Positions 8,777-17,248 of a DNA stretch of 64,000 nucleotides are shown here, piece after piece. Location of the stretch: assembly GCF_000332075.2 (NCBI RefSeq), contig NZ_ALVU02000001.1, positions 1,383,193 through 1,447,192 on the forward strand. Direction: 5' to 3'. The stretch's first letter is position 1. Each line of letters opens with the position of its first letter. The notes under the pieces were generated by a model that was not told where the DNA came from, did not search any database, and saw only the letters and a list, made by a program, of their open reading frames with translations. Made by a program: the position numbers and the translations under genes. This DNA is from Synechocystis sp. PCC 7509. Lineage in GTDB: Bacteria > Cyanobacteriota > Cyanobacteriia > Cyanobacteriales > Chroococcidiopsidaceae.

Positions 8777-9112
8777 ATGCAAAGCTTACTAAAATCTTTG
8801 GCTCAAAAAATTGTAGTTTTGGGGCTAATGCTATTGATGGTTTTTTCGAGTGTAGCTCCAAGTTACGCGATAACTGCTTCTAGAGACAAATTGACAAGTC
8901 AAGACAAAATCGATCGCGCTTATCAATTTGGAGAAGGTGCAGGAATTTTAGAAGAAGAAAAGCAAGAATCGTCCAGCGCGAAACAAATTTTTAAACCGGA
9001 AGATAAAGCTAATCTTAAAAGTGTCAAAGAGTCTCAAGCTACAGATTCAGAAAAAAGCTTGGTAGAGCAAGGCAAAGATTTACTAGAAAAAGTAACAGGC
9101 AATAAAAAATAA
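8777..9112 (+). CDS. Small secreted charged protein, C-terminal LLEKVTG motif
   Basis: The protein starts best at the ATG at 8777 (111 residues), giving a clear Sec signal peptide (SLAQKIVVLGLMLLMVFSSVAPSYA) cleaved near residue 32; an upstream ATG at 8744 only adds a hydrophilic leader. The mature part is hydrophilic, Lys/Glu/Ser-rich and probably disordered or helical. It ends in DLLEKVTGNKK, echoed by FLEAITGRKDKN at the end of the secreted protein at 51945-52322. The two look like members of one periplasmic or lumenal family. The function is unknown; stress-related roles are suggested only by composition. Confidence 0.65.
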   Translation: MQSLLKSLAQKIVVLGLMLLMVFSSVAPSYAITASRDKLTSQDKIDRAYQFGEGAGILEEEKQESSSAKQIFKPEDKANLKSVKESQATDSEKSLVEQGKDLLEKVTGNKK

Positions 9113-9238
9113 CAATTTTCCCTAGGGGCGTTTTTAAAAGCGTCTCTACTTTCATGACATATTAAAACCTGCAACCACCTTCTTGTAGTACGGGTCAGAT
9201 GCTTGTACTAATGAATGAATGAAGTAGGAATATTTTTT

Positions 9239-10576
9239 ATGAAACCAAAGATTATTGTACTTGATGACGATCCTACAGGTTCGCAGACAGTCCACAGTTG
9301 CTTGCTATTGACGGTTTGGGATGTAGATACTTTGCGCTTGGGTTTAACTGACGAGTCGCCAATATTCTTTGTGTTAACCAATACTCGCAGCCTTCCCCCA
9401 GAACAAGCGGCGCAAGTAACTAGGGAAGTTTGCCAAAATCTCAAAATTGCGATCGCATCTCTAAATCTCCAAGATTATTTAATTGTCAGTCGTTCCGATT
9501 CTACTTTGCGCGGACACTACCCGATTGAAACCGATGTAATTGCCGAAGAATTAGGCGGTTTTGACGCTCATTTTCTTGTCCCTGCTTTCTTTGAAGGCGG
9601 ACGAATAACTATTGATAGTGTGCATTATTTGATTGTGGATGGCGTACCTATACCTGTAAATGAGACTGAATTTGCCCGTGATTCAGTGTTTGGATATAGT
9701 TACAGCTATTTACCCGACTATGTCGCCGAAAAAACTCAAGGGCGCATTCCAGCTAATACTGTAGAGCGATTTTTGCTTATAGGGATTCGCACGGGTTTTG
9801 ATATTACTGGGAAACTTTCTACTTTAGAGCGCTTGCTAAAACTTACAGATAATCAATGCGTCGTTGTAGATGGCGAAGTTCAAGAGGATCTAAATATTTT
9901 TGCTAAAGATATCCTCGCCGCCGCAAGTAATGGTAAACGTTTTTTGTTTCGCAGCGCTGCTAGTATTTTAACGGCTTTAGCAGACCTTCCACCCCAAAGC
10001 GTCCCCGCCGAGGAGATGTTTCAGTATGTGCGAAATGGGAAGCCAGGAGCGTTTATAGTAGGTTCTCACGTCCAAAAAACTACCGATCAGTTACAAGCAT
10101 TGCTACAAGAAACTGGAATTGTTGGGATTGAAATAGATGTTGCTCAATTGCTGGATAATTCAAAAGCCCATTCTTTACTACAGCAAACTTTAGAACAAAT
10201 CCAACCCGTACACGCAGATAATAAAACTCCTGTAATTTATACCAGTCGTCAAGAATTGGCTTTTGCCGACGTGCAAGCGCGGTTACAGTTTGGCGCGGAT
10301 GTTTCAGCTTTGCTTATGGATATTGTGCGCAGTTTACCTAGTGATATTGGTTATTTAGTCAGTAAAGGCGGGATTACTTCTAATGATGTCTTGAGTACGG
10401 GTTTAGCACTAACTTCAGCTAGGCTATTAGGTCAGATTTTAGCTGGCTGCTCAATGGTTGTTACTCCTGAAAATCATCCACAGTTTCCCAATTTACCTGT
10501 AGTATTATTTCCGGGAAATGTAGGAGATACCGACGCATTAGTGACAATTTACCATCGGTTGACAGGGAAAAAATAG
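9239..10576 (+). CDS. Four-carbon acid sugar kinase family protein (DUF1537)
   Basis: Members of this family phosphorylate four-carbon sugar acids such as threonate or erythronate with ATP. The N-terminal substrate-binding domain shows the signature IIVLDDDPTGSQTVH (residues 4-18) and SRSDSTLRGHYPIE. The C-terminal nucleotide-binding domain has LVSKGGITSNDV and VVLFPGNVGD near the end. I chose the ATG at 9239, which follows TAGGA, rather than the ATG at 9215. No aldolase, dehydrogenase or PdxA2-type partner is adjacent, so the catabolic pathway, if any, is elsewhere. It converges on the protease gene, sharing a hairpin terminator. Confidence 0.88.
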   Translation: MKPKIIVLDDDPTGSQTVHSCLLLTVWDVDTLRLGLTDESPIFFVLTNTRSLPPEQAAQVTREVCQNLKIAIASLNLQDYLIVSRSDSTLRGHYPIETDVIAEELGGFDAHFLVPAFFEGGRITIDSVHYLIVDGVPIPVNETEFARDSVFGYSYSYLPDYVAEKTQGRIPANTVERFLLIGIRTGFDITGKLSTLERLLKLTDNQCVVVDGEVQEDLNIFAKDILAAASNGKRFLFRSAASILTALADLPPQSVPAEEMFQYVRNGKPGAFIVGSHVQKTTDQLQALLQETGIVGIEIDVAQLLDNSKAHSLLQQTLEQIQPVHADNKTPVIYTSRQELAFADVQARLQFGADVSALLMDIVRSLPSDIGYLVSKGGITSNDVLSTGLALTSARLLGQILAGCSMVVTPENHPQFPNLPVVLFPGNVGDTDALVTIYHRLTGKK

Positions 10577-10586
10577 CCAATTTAAA

Positions 10587-10609
10587 GAGGCAAGAAATTT
10601 TCTTGCCTC
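10587..10609. terminator. Bidirectional terminator between converging genes
   Basis: A 10-bp perfect inverted repeat with a 3-nt loop (GAGGCAAGAA at 10587-10596, TTCTTGCCTC at 10600-10609) sits between the stops of the kinase gene (10576) and the protease gene (10618). Its position suits termination from both sides. Confidence 0.7.
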
Positions 10610-10617
10610 CCATATTA

Positions 10618-11913
10618 TTACCTTTGAGGCGATTGAGCTACAGAACTATTTGCGAGAATTGCGATCGCTCTTGTATATTGAGGATCGTTTTTAGTCCCTA
10701 ATAAAGTAGGATTAGAACCTAAAGTTTGTGCTTGAGATTCAGTGAGATCAATTTTGATATCTGGGGTAATTCCCTTATGGCTGATATCAGTACCTTTAGG
10801 AGTGTAGTAGTGAGCAATAGTTACAGCTATACCCGATCCATCAGAAAGGGAATGTACCGACTGTACTAACGCTTTACCAAAAGTTTGACTACCGACAATA
10901 ATGCCGCGATTATTGTCTTGCAACGCTCCCGCCAAAATCTCACTAGCACTTGCCGAATTGCCGTCTACTAATACTGCTACAGGCAACTTAGTTAAAGCCG
11001 TGCGATTTGCTGCGGGTTGTTCGCTAGCACCATTTCGATCTACAGTCTTGACAATTGCCCCACTATCTAGCCACATCCGCGCAATTTCGATACTTGAATT
11101 TAACAAGCCGCCTGGATTGCCGCGTAAATCTAGAACATAAGCATCGACTTGTTGACTATCCAAGTCTTTAATCGCTCGTTGCATTTGTTCGGCAGCATGA
11201 GAGCTAAATTCTCTTAAGCTGATATAACCTACTTTCCGCTTACCTTCTTGTTTGAGGGTATAACGAACGGTTGGCAATTCAATAGTGGCGCGAGTCAGCT
11301 TCAAATCGAAGGTTTTTTGTCCAGAGCGTCCAATTTTTAGCGTAATTAGAGTACCAGCTTTGCCGCGAATTAGACTAGAAGCTTGTTGAACATCTAGCCC
11401 TTTGGTAGGTTTGCCGTCAATAGCTAAAATTTCATCTCCTGACTTAATGCCTGCTTTCAGCGCCGGAGAAGAAGCGATCGCTTCTACCACTGTAAGCTTA
11501 TTTGTTTTTTCGTTTAATTCCAACCGAATCCCTACCCCAGATAATTCTCCAGAAGTTTGATCGGTTAGCGCTGCATAAGCTTCGGGAGTGAGAAAGCGCG
11601 TATAAGGATCGTCTAGTTTTTCTAAAGCTTGCTTAACGGCCGCATAAGCTTGTTCGCGAGAAGTATAATTACGGCTTAATAAGTCTTGACGAACTGCTTG
11701 CCAGTTAGTTTTATTAAACGTGCCATCTACATATTCGCTATTAACCAGTTGCCAGACTTCATCGACCAAAATTTTGGGGTTGTTGTCTTGCAACGAAGTA
11801 CGGAGAGAATTACTCCAAACTGGAGCATACACAGATAAAGTAGCCGTAGTTGCGATCGCTCCGCTAAACAAAGCGATTTTGAGTGGTGAGAAGCGTCTTG
11901 ATGGTTGGTGCAT
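10618..11913 (-). CDS. Carboxyl-terminal processing protease (S41, CtpA/CtpB family)
   Basis: Exported Ser/Lys-dyad protease that trims protein C-termini; in cyanobacteria CtpA matures the D1 protein, while paralogues act in the periplasm or lumen. Numbered from the ATG at 11913 (431 residues), an N-terminal hydrophobic anchor/signal (LKIALFSGAIATTATLSVYA) is followed by a PDZ domain (about 115-205; SGVGIRLELN, AGIKSGDEILAIDG) and the protease core with LRGNPGGLL, catalytic Ser322 in SASASEIL and Lys347 in QTFGKA. An ATG at 11979 would add 22 residues. The sequence resembles CtpB/CtpC-type proteins at least as much as the D1 protease, so I give no letter. Confidence 0.9.
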   Translation of the reverse strand: MHQPSRRFSPLKIALFSGAIATTATLSVYAPVWSNSLRTSLQDNNPKILVDEVWQLVNSEYVDGTFNKTNWQAVRQDLLSRNYTSREQAYAAVKQALEKLDDPYTRFLTPEAYAALTDQTSGELSGVGIRLELNEKTNKLTVVEAIASSPALKAGIKSGDEILAIDGKPTKGLDVQQASSLIRGKAGTLITLKIGRSGQKTFDLKLTRATIELPTVRYTLKQEGKRKVGYISLREFSSHAAEQMQRAIKDLDSQQVDAYVLDLRGNPGGLLNSSIEIARMWLDSGAIVKTVDRNGASEQPAANRTALTKLPVAVLVDGNSASASEILAGALQDNNRGIIVGSQTFGKALVQSVHSLSDGSGIAVTIAHYYTPKGTDISHKGITPDIKIDLTESQAQTLGSNPTLLGTKNDPQYTRAIAILANSSVAQSPQR

Positions 11914-12179
11914 TGAAATTCGCGCTTTTTTTGGAGGAAAGGATGTGGAAAGCCGATTCACCCAGGCATTAAGTACCACGACGTAAGTTGTGGTGGTATT
12001 TGTATCGAATATACACCCGACTAGCGGTTTTGTGGGGAAAAGAAGGATTAAAGTTCTATTTTAACAAGGAGATTATTACTACCATAATCGAACTATTTGA
12101 ATTTTGTTGTGACAATTTTTAGCCAGTTTTGGGACTGTCCTCCCTAAATACAGTATAAAAACTTACAATTCCCGAATTT

Positions 12180-12743
12180 TTAACTTTGATTTAATTTTAG
12201 CCAATTAAAGATTTGGGCGGCAGTAATTTGTAGATTTATTTCTGGCAAGATGAGAACTTGGACTTCGCCTCTATAAATATTAGGTTCTTGTTGAGGGGCA
12301 AAAGTTAAAATAGAATAATCATGAGGATCGACTAGCCACCCTAAGCAGCAGCCATGATGCAGGCAATGAAGGATGTTATCAATTACACGAGTTACTTTTT
12401 GATCGGGCGAAAGAATTTCAATTGTCCAATCTGGAGCTTCAACAAAATTATCTTCTGGCTCTCCAGTATCATTAACCTGTATGCGATTCCAGGCAATTAC
12501 AGATATATCGGGGACAATAGAACGTCCAGCAAAGGTACATCGCAATTCAGGTAACGCAGTGTAGTTGTCGCTACTATTATCAAGGGCAATTAATAAGCGC
12601 TTTTGCAAAATAGAATGTCGCAATTTTGGCATCGGTTTTTGGATTGCCACCCCGTTAGCATACTCCCACGCTGGAGAATCATCTAAGTATGGCAGCCTTA
12701 GAAATTCATCAAGAGGAATTTTTTGAGTTAGTGCAACACTCAT
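12180..12743 (-). CDS. Uma2-family (DUF820) putative endonuclease
   Basis: The 187-residue protein belongs to the Uma2 family, very abundant in cyanobacteria, with a PD-(D/E)XK nuclease-like fold. The N-terminal LDEFLRLPY...AWEYANGVAIQKPMPKLRHS and the core PDISVIAWNRI and DWTIEILSPDQ contain the acidic residues expected of the active site (PDIS Asp, EILSP Glu). The basic residue normally found a few positions later is represented by KVTRVIDN. Its biological role is unknown; members are scattered, often near mobile elements, in keeping with the decayed region just to the right. It is monocistronic. Confidence 0.88.
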   Translation of the reverse strand: MSVALTQKIPLDEFLRLPYLDDSPAWEYANGVAIQKPMPKLRHSILQKRLLIALDNSSDNYTALPELRCTFAGRSIVPDISVIAWNRIQVNDTGEPEDNFVEAPDWTIEILSPDQKVTRVIDNILHCLHHGCCLGWLVDPHDYSILTFAPQQEPNIYRGEVQVLILPEINLQITAAQIFNWLKLNQS

Positions 12744-12812
12744 TGTCTAGTTAGGCAAAGCTTGATTAGCCTTTAGTATACAGAAGCTTAACAGTTTTAG
12801 TGCAAAGGGTCA

Positions 12813-14598
12813 CTATTCTACTGTACAAGTTTCAACTAACAACCATTTTCCTGAGTAATTGAGAGTTCCCCAAACTTTTAGATATTGATTATTGGTACAG
12901 ATTTGTAATTTATCGTGGATGTGCGATCGCATTGTGACTAATTGCCATGTCTGCATTGATTCGGTTAAGGTGAGCGTATAATTTTGCTCGCGATGACAGT
13001 TAAAGATGCCTTCAAAGCTGTGAGAATTAGGTTGTAGTGGTGGTGAGGCGTTTTGACTACAAGGGCAGTTGCCGCTAATGGGGTAAGCTTCTTGATTGTC
13101 TAAATAATAGGTTTGCCAGTACAACCAATCGGGATGATTAGAAGGCAAATTGAATAAAGGAATAATAGAAGCTTTAGCTTGCAATAAGGCGTTTTGTAGC
13201 TTTCTTACAGGCAAGTCTCGCGGTTGACAACCCAATTCTACGCACAGCGCCGCCGCCATTCCCGCCGCTTATCCAATATTCATAACTACGGGTTGTAATC
13301 TAGTTGCACCATTAGCAATGTGAGAAAGAGAGATATTTTTTTCACAGGCTAATAAACCATCGGTTTGCATTGGTACAAGGCAACTATCAGAAATTGTAAA
13401 AGGCGTACCCGTCCAGCGTCGTCCTCCCCAACGGATAGATTTAGGTTGGAGGGGATAGTTGTCGTTAGGGTAATGATGATCGTTGGCGTAGTTGCCTATA
13501 GCAATACTTTCCGGCGGTAATAAAACAACCTTTCCCTCAGAAACAGGTAAAATATCTTGGTCTGTTACGGTGGTTATTCCAACTAGGCGGCGACTTTCGC
13601 GGTAGTAGGGATGAATTGCATAAGCACTACCGTTAGGAAAAATATTCGTTGCAAGTTCGTATTTGCGCCCGAATTGAGTTTGAATAAAGTGGGCAAATCC
13701 TTAGAGTATGCCAAAGACTTTGTTGTAAAAATTCCTGTTTTGATGTTTCTGATTCAATTAAACGTTGTACGCCTTCTGCATAATCGTTACCATGCAGGGT
13801 CCAATTAATCATAAATAGATTTTCTGGCAAACGTCCGTAGTTTAAAAATTCTTCTTTCCCGTAATTTGCCCAAGCATCAGTAAACTTTGTGGGGTTGTAA
13901 GTTGGTGGTGCGGGAATTGTTGGCGCGATCGCACTTTCAAATTCTTGCATAATTACTACCCAAGTAGGCGCTTGAATTGGGTAAGTTTTAGTTAATTCAT
14001 TTTCGGTAACGGGCGCACTAGCTTCGCCCCATTGCGCGTGTAATTCCCAACCCCAACGATAGGGAATTTCGGCTAATTCTAACAAGTCTCCAAGTTCTGT
14101 TGCATCTAAGGTAATCTTGGCTTTGACGGTAAAATCGCTAAATCTTACCCCAGTAACTGCATTACCATCTTTGATGACTTCTAAGGGGATGCTTCCCGCA
14201 ATCCAATGTAAATTTGGTAATTCTTTTACCCAACCCTTAAATATTTCTGCACCTAAGCGGGGATTATAGCTAAAAAAACTTACCCAACTATTATTTAATC
14301 TGCCTATTTGTTTTTGTTGTAATTGCTGTAAAAATTCGCCCCATAGCCCGGTTTGAAAAGCTTCTAATTCTTTCCCATCGGGGGCTGCTATAAGCATTCC
14401 GCCTAACCATTCAAATGCGCTAACCAGGATAGTTTTAGCCCCTTTCCTTGCGGATTTGATTGCTGCCGATGTACCACCTGTACCACCGCCAACAACTAAA
14501 ACATCGCAGGAAATTAGTTCGTTAGACTGCTTGGGCAAACGATCTTTTGTCCCCCTAACCCCCCAATTCTGGGGGGAACTAGATTTAAAGTCCCCCAA
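12813..14598 (-). pseudogene. FAD-dependent oxidoreductase, broken by a frameshift and a nonsense codon
   Basis: The 5' part encodes an FAD-binding Rossmann motif (CDVLVVGGGTGGTSAAIKSA) and a FAD_oxidored-type body. At about 13701-13702 one extra base shifts the frame; the other frame continues smoothly (GFAHFIQTQFGRKYELATNI...). A second lesion is TAA at 13269-13271, where the context VMNIG-stop-AAGMAAALCVEL shows that a Gln codon (CAA) became TAA. The frame then runs to 12813. The first 20 codons come from a repeat element; an in-frame TTG at 14538 is the likely old start. Reconstructed length is about 575 residues. With two independent lesions it is most likely non-functional. Confidence 0.85.
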
Positions 14599-14611
14599 GG
14601 TTGGGGGCTAG
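14559..14611. repeat. GC-rich hairpin repeat, copy 1
   Basis: Two adjacent hairpins are visible: CCCCCC/GGGGGG at 14559-14564 and 14571-14576, and CCCCCAA/TTGGGGG at 14592-14598 and 14601-14607. The 37-nt segment 14575-14611 is repeated exactly at 14650-14686. The element covers the 5' end of the broken oxidoreductase gene and supplies its apparent N-terminus. It resembles the short dispersed palindromic repeats common in cyanobacterial genomes. Confidence 0.8.
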
Positions 14612-14649
14612 ATTCTTCAGTTTTTCCCACAACTCATTGATATAAACGC

Positions 14650-14686
14650 GGAACTAGATTTAAAGTCCCCCAAGGTTGGGGGCTAG
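14650..14686. repeat. GC-rich hairpin repeat, copy 2
   Basis: An exact 37-nt direct copy of 14575-14611, separated from it by 38 nt. It contains the CCCCCAAGGTTGGGGG hairpin and ends 12 nt before the stop codon of the transposase-like remnant at 14699. Confidence 0.8.
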
Positions 14687-14698
14687 GGGAGCAAAAAA

Positions 14699-14941
14699 TT
14701 ATTTATGCAGGAAGTCTATTATTTTCGAGCGCCATCGAGTAATCGTTGCTTGATCTCTCCCAAGCAATGAAGCTAGTTCTTTTCTACTGCTTACTTGTCC
14801 GCTTTTGAGCAAGTAGAGCATTTGTAATCTTTCCTTACTACTTGCTGTCCGAACCTGTTTGAGATTTTTATCTAACTTTTCTCGGCTTTCAGCTATCTCT
14901 ACTTGGAATGGACGACCCATCACTTTTATCCTTCTGCACAT
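14699..14941 (-). pseudogene. Transposase N-terminal HTH remnant (IS630-like)
   Basis: The 80-residue frame (better start ATG at 14920, MGRPFQVEI) encodes a helix-turn-helix: SKERLQMLYLLKSGQVSSRKELASLLGRDQATITRW. This matches the DNA-binding N-terminus of IS630-type transposases, in which the segment after TITRW normally continues into a linker and a DDE domain. Here it stops after RSKIIDFLHK, next to the hairpin repeat. No DDE domain is found nearby on either strand. It is best read as a truncated insertion-sequence remnant, although some genomes carry free-standing proteins of this type and a small regulator cannot be excluded. Confidence 0.7.
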
Positions 14942-15053
14942 TCTTATTCCCTTTTAGCGCATCTTTATACAGAATTGATGTCACCCGAAAACCCAAATTG
15001 AAATTTTTATGGCAAACTTGGGCAGTATAGATAAAACTACCAAGTAAAAAACC

Positions 15054-15323
15054 ATGGATGGCAATCTTACAACCACTTTAGGTTTAGTTGCAGGTGTACT
15101 CACTACGATCGCCTACTTACCCCAACTAATCAAAACTTGGCAGTCAAAATCTGCTGGTGATTTGTCTTGGAGTATGTTAATTATTCTGTGTGCTGGAATT
15201 ATTCTATGGCTAGTGTACGGTTTTACCGTTCATGATATCCCTATTGTGGCAGCAAATATCGTGACTTTTTTTCTTGCCTCAATCATCTTGGTTTTAAAGA
15301 TTCGCTACAAGCAAGAAGCGTAA
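15054..15323 (+). CDS. SemiSWEET-type sugar transporter (PQ-loop)
   Basis: The 89-residue protein has three transmembrane helices and the PQ-loop signature of bacterial SemiSWEETs: GLVAGVLTTIAYLPQLIKTW (residues 10-29), followed by SAGDLSWSMLII and a third helix with NIVTFFLASIILVLKIRYK. Such half-transporters dimerise in the membrane to pass small sugars down a gradient. Length and topology are exactly those of the family. The gene has its own intergenic region upstream and converges with the TMEM14 gene 20 nt away. The substrate cannot be read from the sequence. Confidence 0.92.
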   Translation: MDGNLTTTLGLVAGVLTTIAYLPQLIKTWQSKSAGDLSWSMLIILCAGIILWLVYGFTVHDIPIVAANIVTFFLASIILVLKIRYKQEA

Positions 15324-15343
15324 CACCTGCCAATTGAAAACTT

Positions 15344-15652
15344 TTAAATTAGTTCAGACACCATTAGCCCTAGCGATACTATACCTAATAGGCTCATCAA
15401 CCCCGCAGGCATAAACTTACGAGTTTTGGTAAGTCGGATTGCAAAGACAATTAATAACACTGATGTTATTACCGTTGCCAAAATTAGCCCCGCTTCTTGT
15501 CCTTGTAACTGCATAACACCCGCTACAATCAGCAATAAGCCGCTTATACTGCCGGAAATGAGCGATGCTTTGCTTTGTGCTTGCACGTAACCAATGATGC
15601 CTCCTATAAGCGCTAAGACACCGTAGGCGATCGCAGTAATAATACCTATCAT
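15344..15652 (-). CDS. TMEM14-family small membrane protein
   Basis: The 102-residue protein has four hydrophobic helices with Gly-rich faces (YGVLALIGGIIGYVQAQSKASLISGSISGLLL), the hallmark of the TMEM14/FAX family. Eukaryotic members act in heme or fatty-acid export from mitochondria and plastids; the role in cyanobacteria is not established. KASLISG near residue 28 is the most conserved part of the family. It converges with the SemiSWEET gene. It follows a long AT-rich intergenic stretch and is presumably transcribed alone. Confidence 0.9.
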   Translation of the reverse strand: MIGIITAIAYGVLALIGGIIGYVQAQSKASLISGSISGLLLIVAGVMQLQGQEAGLILATVITSVLLIVFAIRLTKTRKFMPAGLMSLLGIVSLGLMVSELI

Positions 15653-16141
15653 AATTTTAAGTAGAACTATCTCTTTTACTTATCTAACTACAAATACTGA
15701 CTTATCTTAAATGCGATCGCCTTTTGGTTAACAAAACTATTTAAACTATTGAGAAAAAATTTGCTTGGGATTAGCTAATTTTCTAATTTCTCAGAGTTAA
15801 TGCTTATTTTTTGATAATTTATATAAATAAAATAAACTTAATTAAATTAAGCTTCAGTATAGACACCAAAGTTCAAGATAGTTCGTATATTTGTTCAAAA
15901 TAAAAGTTGCGTATTTATTAACAAAAAATTGTTCAAAACTTTTAGTTAATTACTAGACGCTTACTTAGTTTTAAGGTTACAGTTATAAAGAATTTACCAA
16001 GCTTGAGCAACTACTAGAATTGCGGAGTTTGGCTTTTATTTAGCTAGAAATTCGCCAAGATTAAATTTTATATTTTTAGTCTTTGCTGCTTTATCACCTA
16101 TTGTGTTTATTGCTGTTGCTCATCATTGACTTCATATAATT
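15653..16141. other. Long AT-rich intergenic region
   Basis: These 489 bases contain no frame with coding character on either strand. They are strongly AT-rich, with one HIP1 site near 15711. The stretch must hold the promoters of the diverging TMEM14 gene and the small membrane protein at 16142. I see no clear hairpin, riboswitch or repeat. Confidence 0.5.
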
Positions 16142-16438
16142 ATGGATTGTCTAGCTCCAAATAGTAAATCTTCACAGAATACAGAAATAAGCTTTTTTCC
16201 GGGAATAATTAGCTGGTGGGAAGGGTTATATGGCTGGGTAGTAATAACATTATCAATAATGATAACTGTTAGCATATTAGGCTTTTTGTTTCCTGCTTTC
16301 AACTTTATAGTGTTTCTAAGAGACTGGCATAAACTCGAAAAGTTTTTTACTCCCCAAACTCTTTTTTGGGTAAGTGTAGCGGCTTATTTATATCATTTTG
16401 AGCATCTAGTCAGGCAACGTTTATCAGCTAATCAATAA
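16142..16438 (+). CDS. Small membrane protein of unknown function
   Basis: The 98-residue protein has a hydrophilic start, then two hydrophobic stretches (GWVVITLSIMITVSILGFLFPAF and TLFWVSVAAYLYHFEHL) linked by FLRDWHKLEKFFTP. I recognise no family. There is no convincing ribosome binding site immediately before the ATG, and the neighbourhood is rich in decayed genes, so it may itself be a remnant. The consistent hydrophobic/hydrophilic pattern nevertheless suggests a real inner-membrane protein with two helices. Confidence 0.45.
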   Translation: MDCLAPNSKSSQNTEISFFPGIISWWEGLYGWVVITLSIMITVSILGFLFPAFNFIVFLRDWHKLEKFFTPQTLFWVSVAAYLYHFEHLVRQRLSANQ

Positions 16439-16533
16439 TTGTCATTGCCAGACTTATTTAAACTCAAAAAATAAAAATATTCTAACAAGGGTGGGCTTTG
16501 CTCGCCCAATATATTATTTAGGAAACAATACTC

Positions 16534-16747
16534 ATGACGGCTAAAGTAGCAGCAACAAATTTCTCAAATTTATACTGCTGCCAAAGATTATTTAACTTAT
16601 TTTAGCGAAGATGCTTTTACGAAGCTCTATCAATATGAGAAGACAACTATCGAGTCTATTGAGTTTCATAAAAGCCGAGAGTCGTTGGAAGTTAATAAGC
16701 AAAATTATCAGGTGCAGTTAATAAATAATTTGTTAGAAATGTTATGA
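16534..16747 (+). pseudogene. Frameshifted small gene coupled to the J-domain gene
   Basis: An AGGAA motif lies 9 nt before the ATG at 16534, which opens MTAKVA and then runs into a wrong frame. One base away the sequence reads continuously QQISQIYTAAKDYLTYFSEDAF...NNLLEML and ends in TGA at 16745-16747. The frame must have shifted around 16546-16556. That TGA overlaps the ATG of the next gene (ATGA, 16744-16747), as in an operon. I recognise no family: about 70 residues, helical, charged. A sequencing error would give the same picture. Confidence 0.5.
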
Positions 16748-17175
16748 ATAGTTTTGAATCTTGGGAGATTGAGGAAAAATTAAACCAGCTAAAAGCTCAA
16801 ATGCGTAATCCTCAAGCGCCCGCCAATCCTGCTAATGTTAAATATACTCCGCCTACAAGTGACAGCAAGACAAAAAAGAAATATTTATCCCAAGAGATTG
16901 AGGAAGAATTGGAGCAGCTAAAAGCCCAACTGCGTAATCTTCAAAACCTCACCAATGCTAAATATACTCCACCTATAAATAATAAAAATAAAGCATTTTG
17001 TGAAATTTTAGAAGTTAAATCCGGCGCTTCTCAAGATGAAATTAAACAAGCTTACAAGCGTCTAGTTAAGAAATGGCATCCAGATTTATTTTTTAATAAT
17101 CCTAAATTGCAATTATAAGCTCAAGAGAAATTTAAAAAAATTAATGAAGCCTATAAAAAGCTAACTGATTGTTAA
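16744..17175 (+). pseudogene. J-domain protein cut by a premature TAA
   Basis: The N-terminal half has two copies of one unit: EIEEKLNQLKAQMRN...KYTPPT and EIEEELEQLKAQLRN...KYTPPI. A DnaJ-type J domain follows: FCEILEVKSGASQDEIKQAYKRLVKKWHPDL, with the HPD signature that stimulates Hsp70 ATPase. A TAA at 17116-17118 interrupts the domain right after NPKLQL, and the same frame continues AQEKFKKINEAYKKLTDC to a TAA at 17173-17175, which is the missing last helix. A Gln or similar codon has probably become a stop. The truncated product keeps HPD but lacks helix IV, so it may be non-functional. Confidence 0.75.
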
Positions 17176-17248
17176 TTTTTACGGATTAGCTCAAGAGAAA
17201 AGTGTAGTTATTTGGTAGCTTAGAATGCACTTGTCAGGGCATAAATTT

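Noticed and set aside
13611-13808. A plus-strand 65-codon frame inside the broken oxidoreductase.
   Set aside because: It is antisense to clear homology on the minus strand, with no ribosome binding site or independent support.
12813-17175. TAA read as glutamine: both broken genes have TAA where Gln is expected.
   Set aside because: Many intact genes in the window end in TAA at the expected place, and each broken region also lies near frameshifts and remnants. CAA-to-TAA is a single common transition; recoding is not needed.
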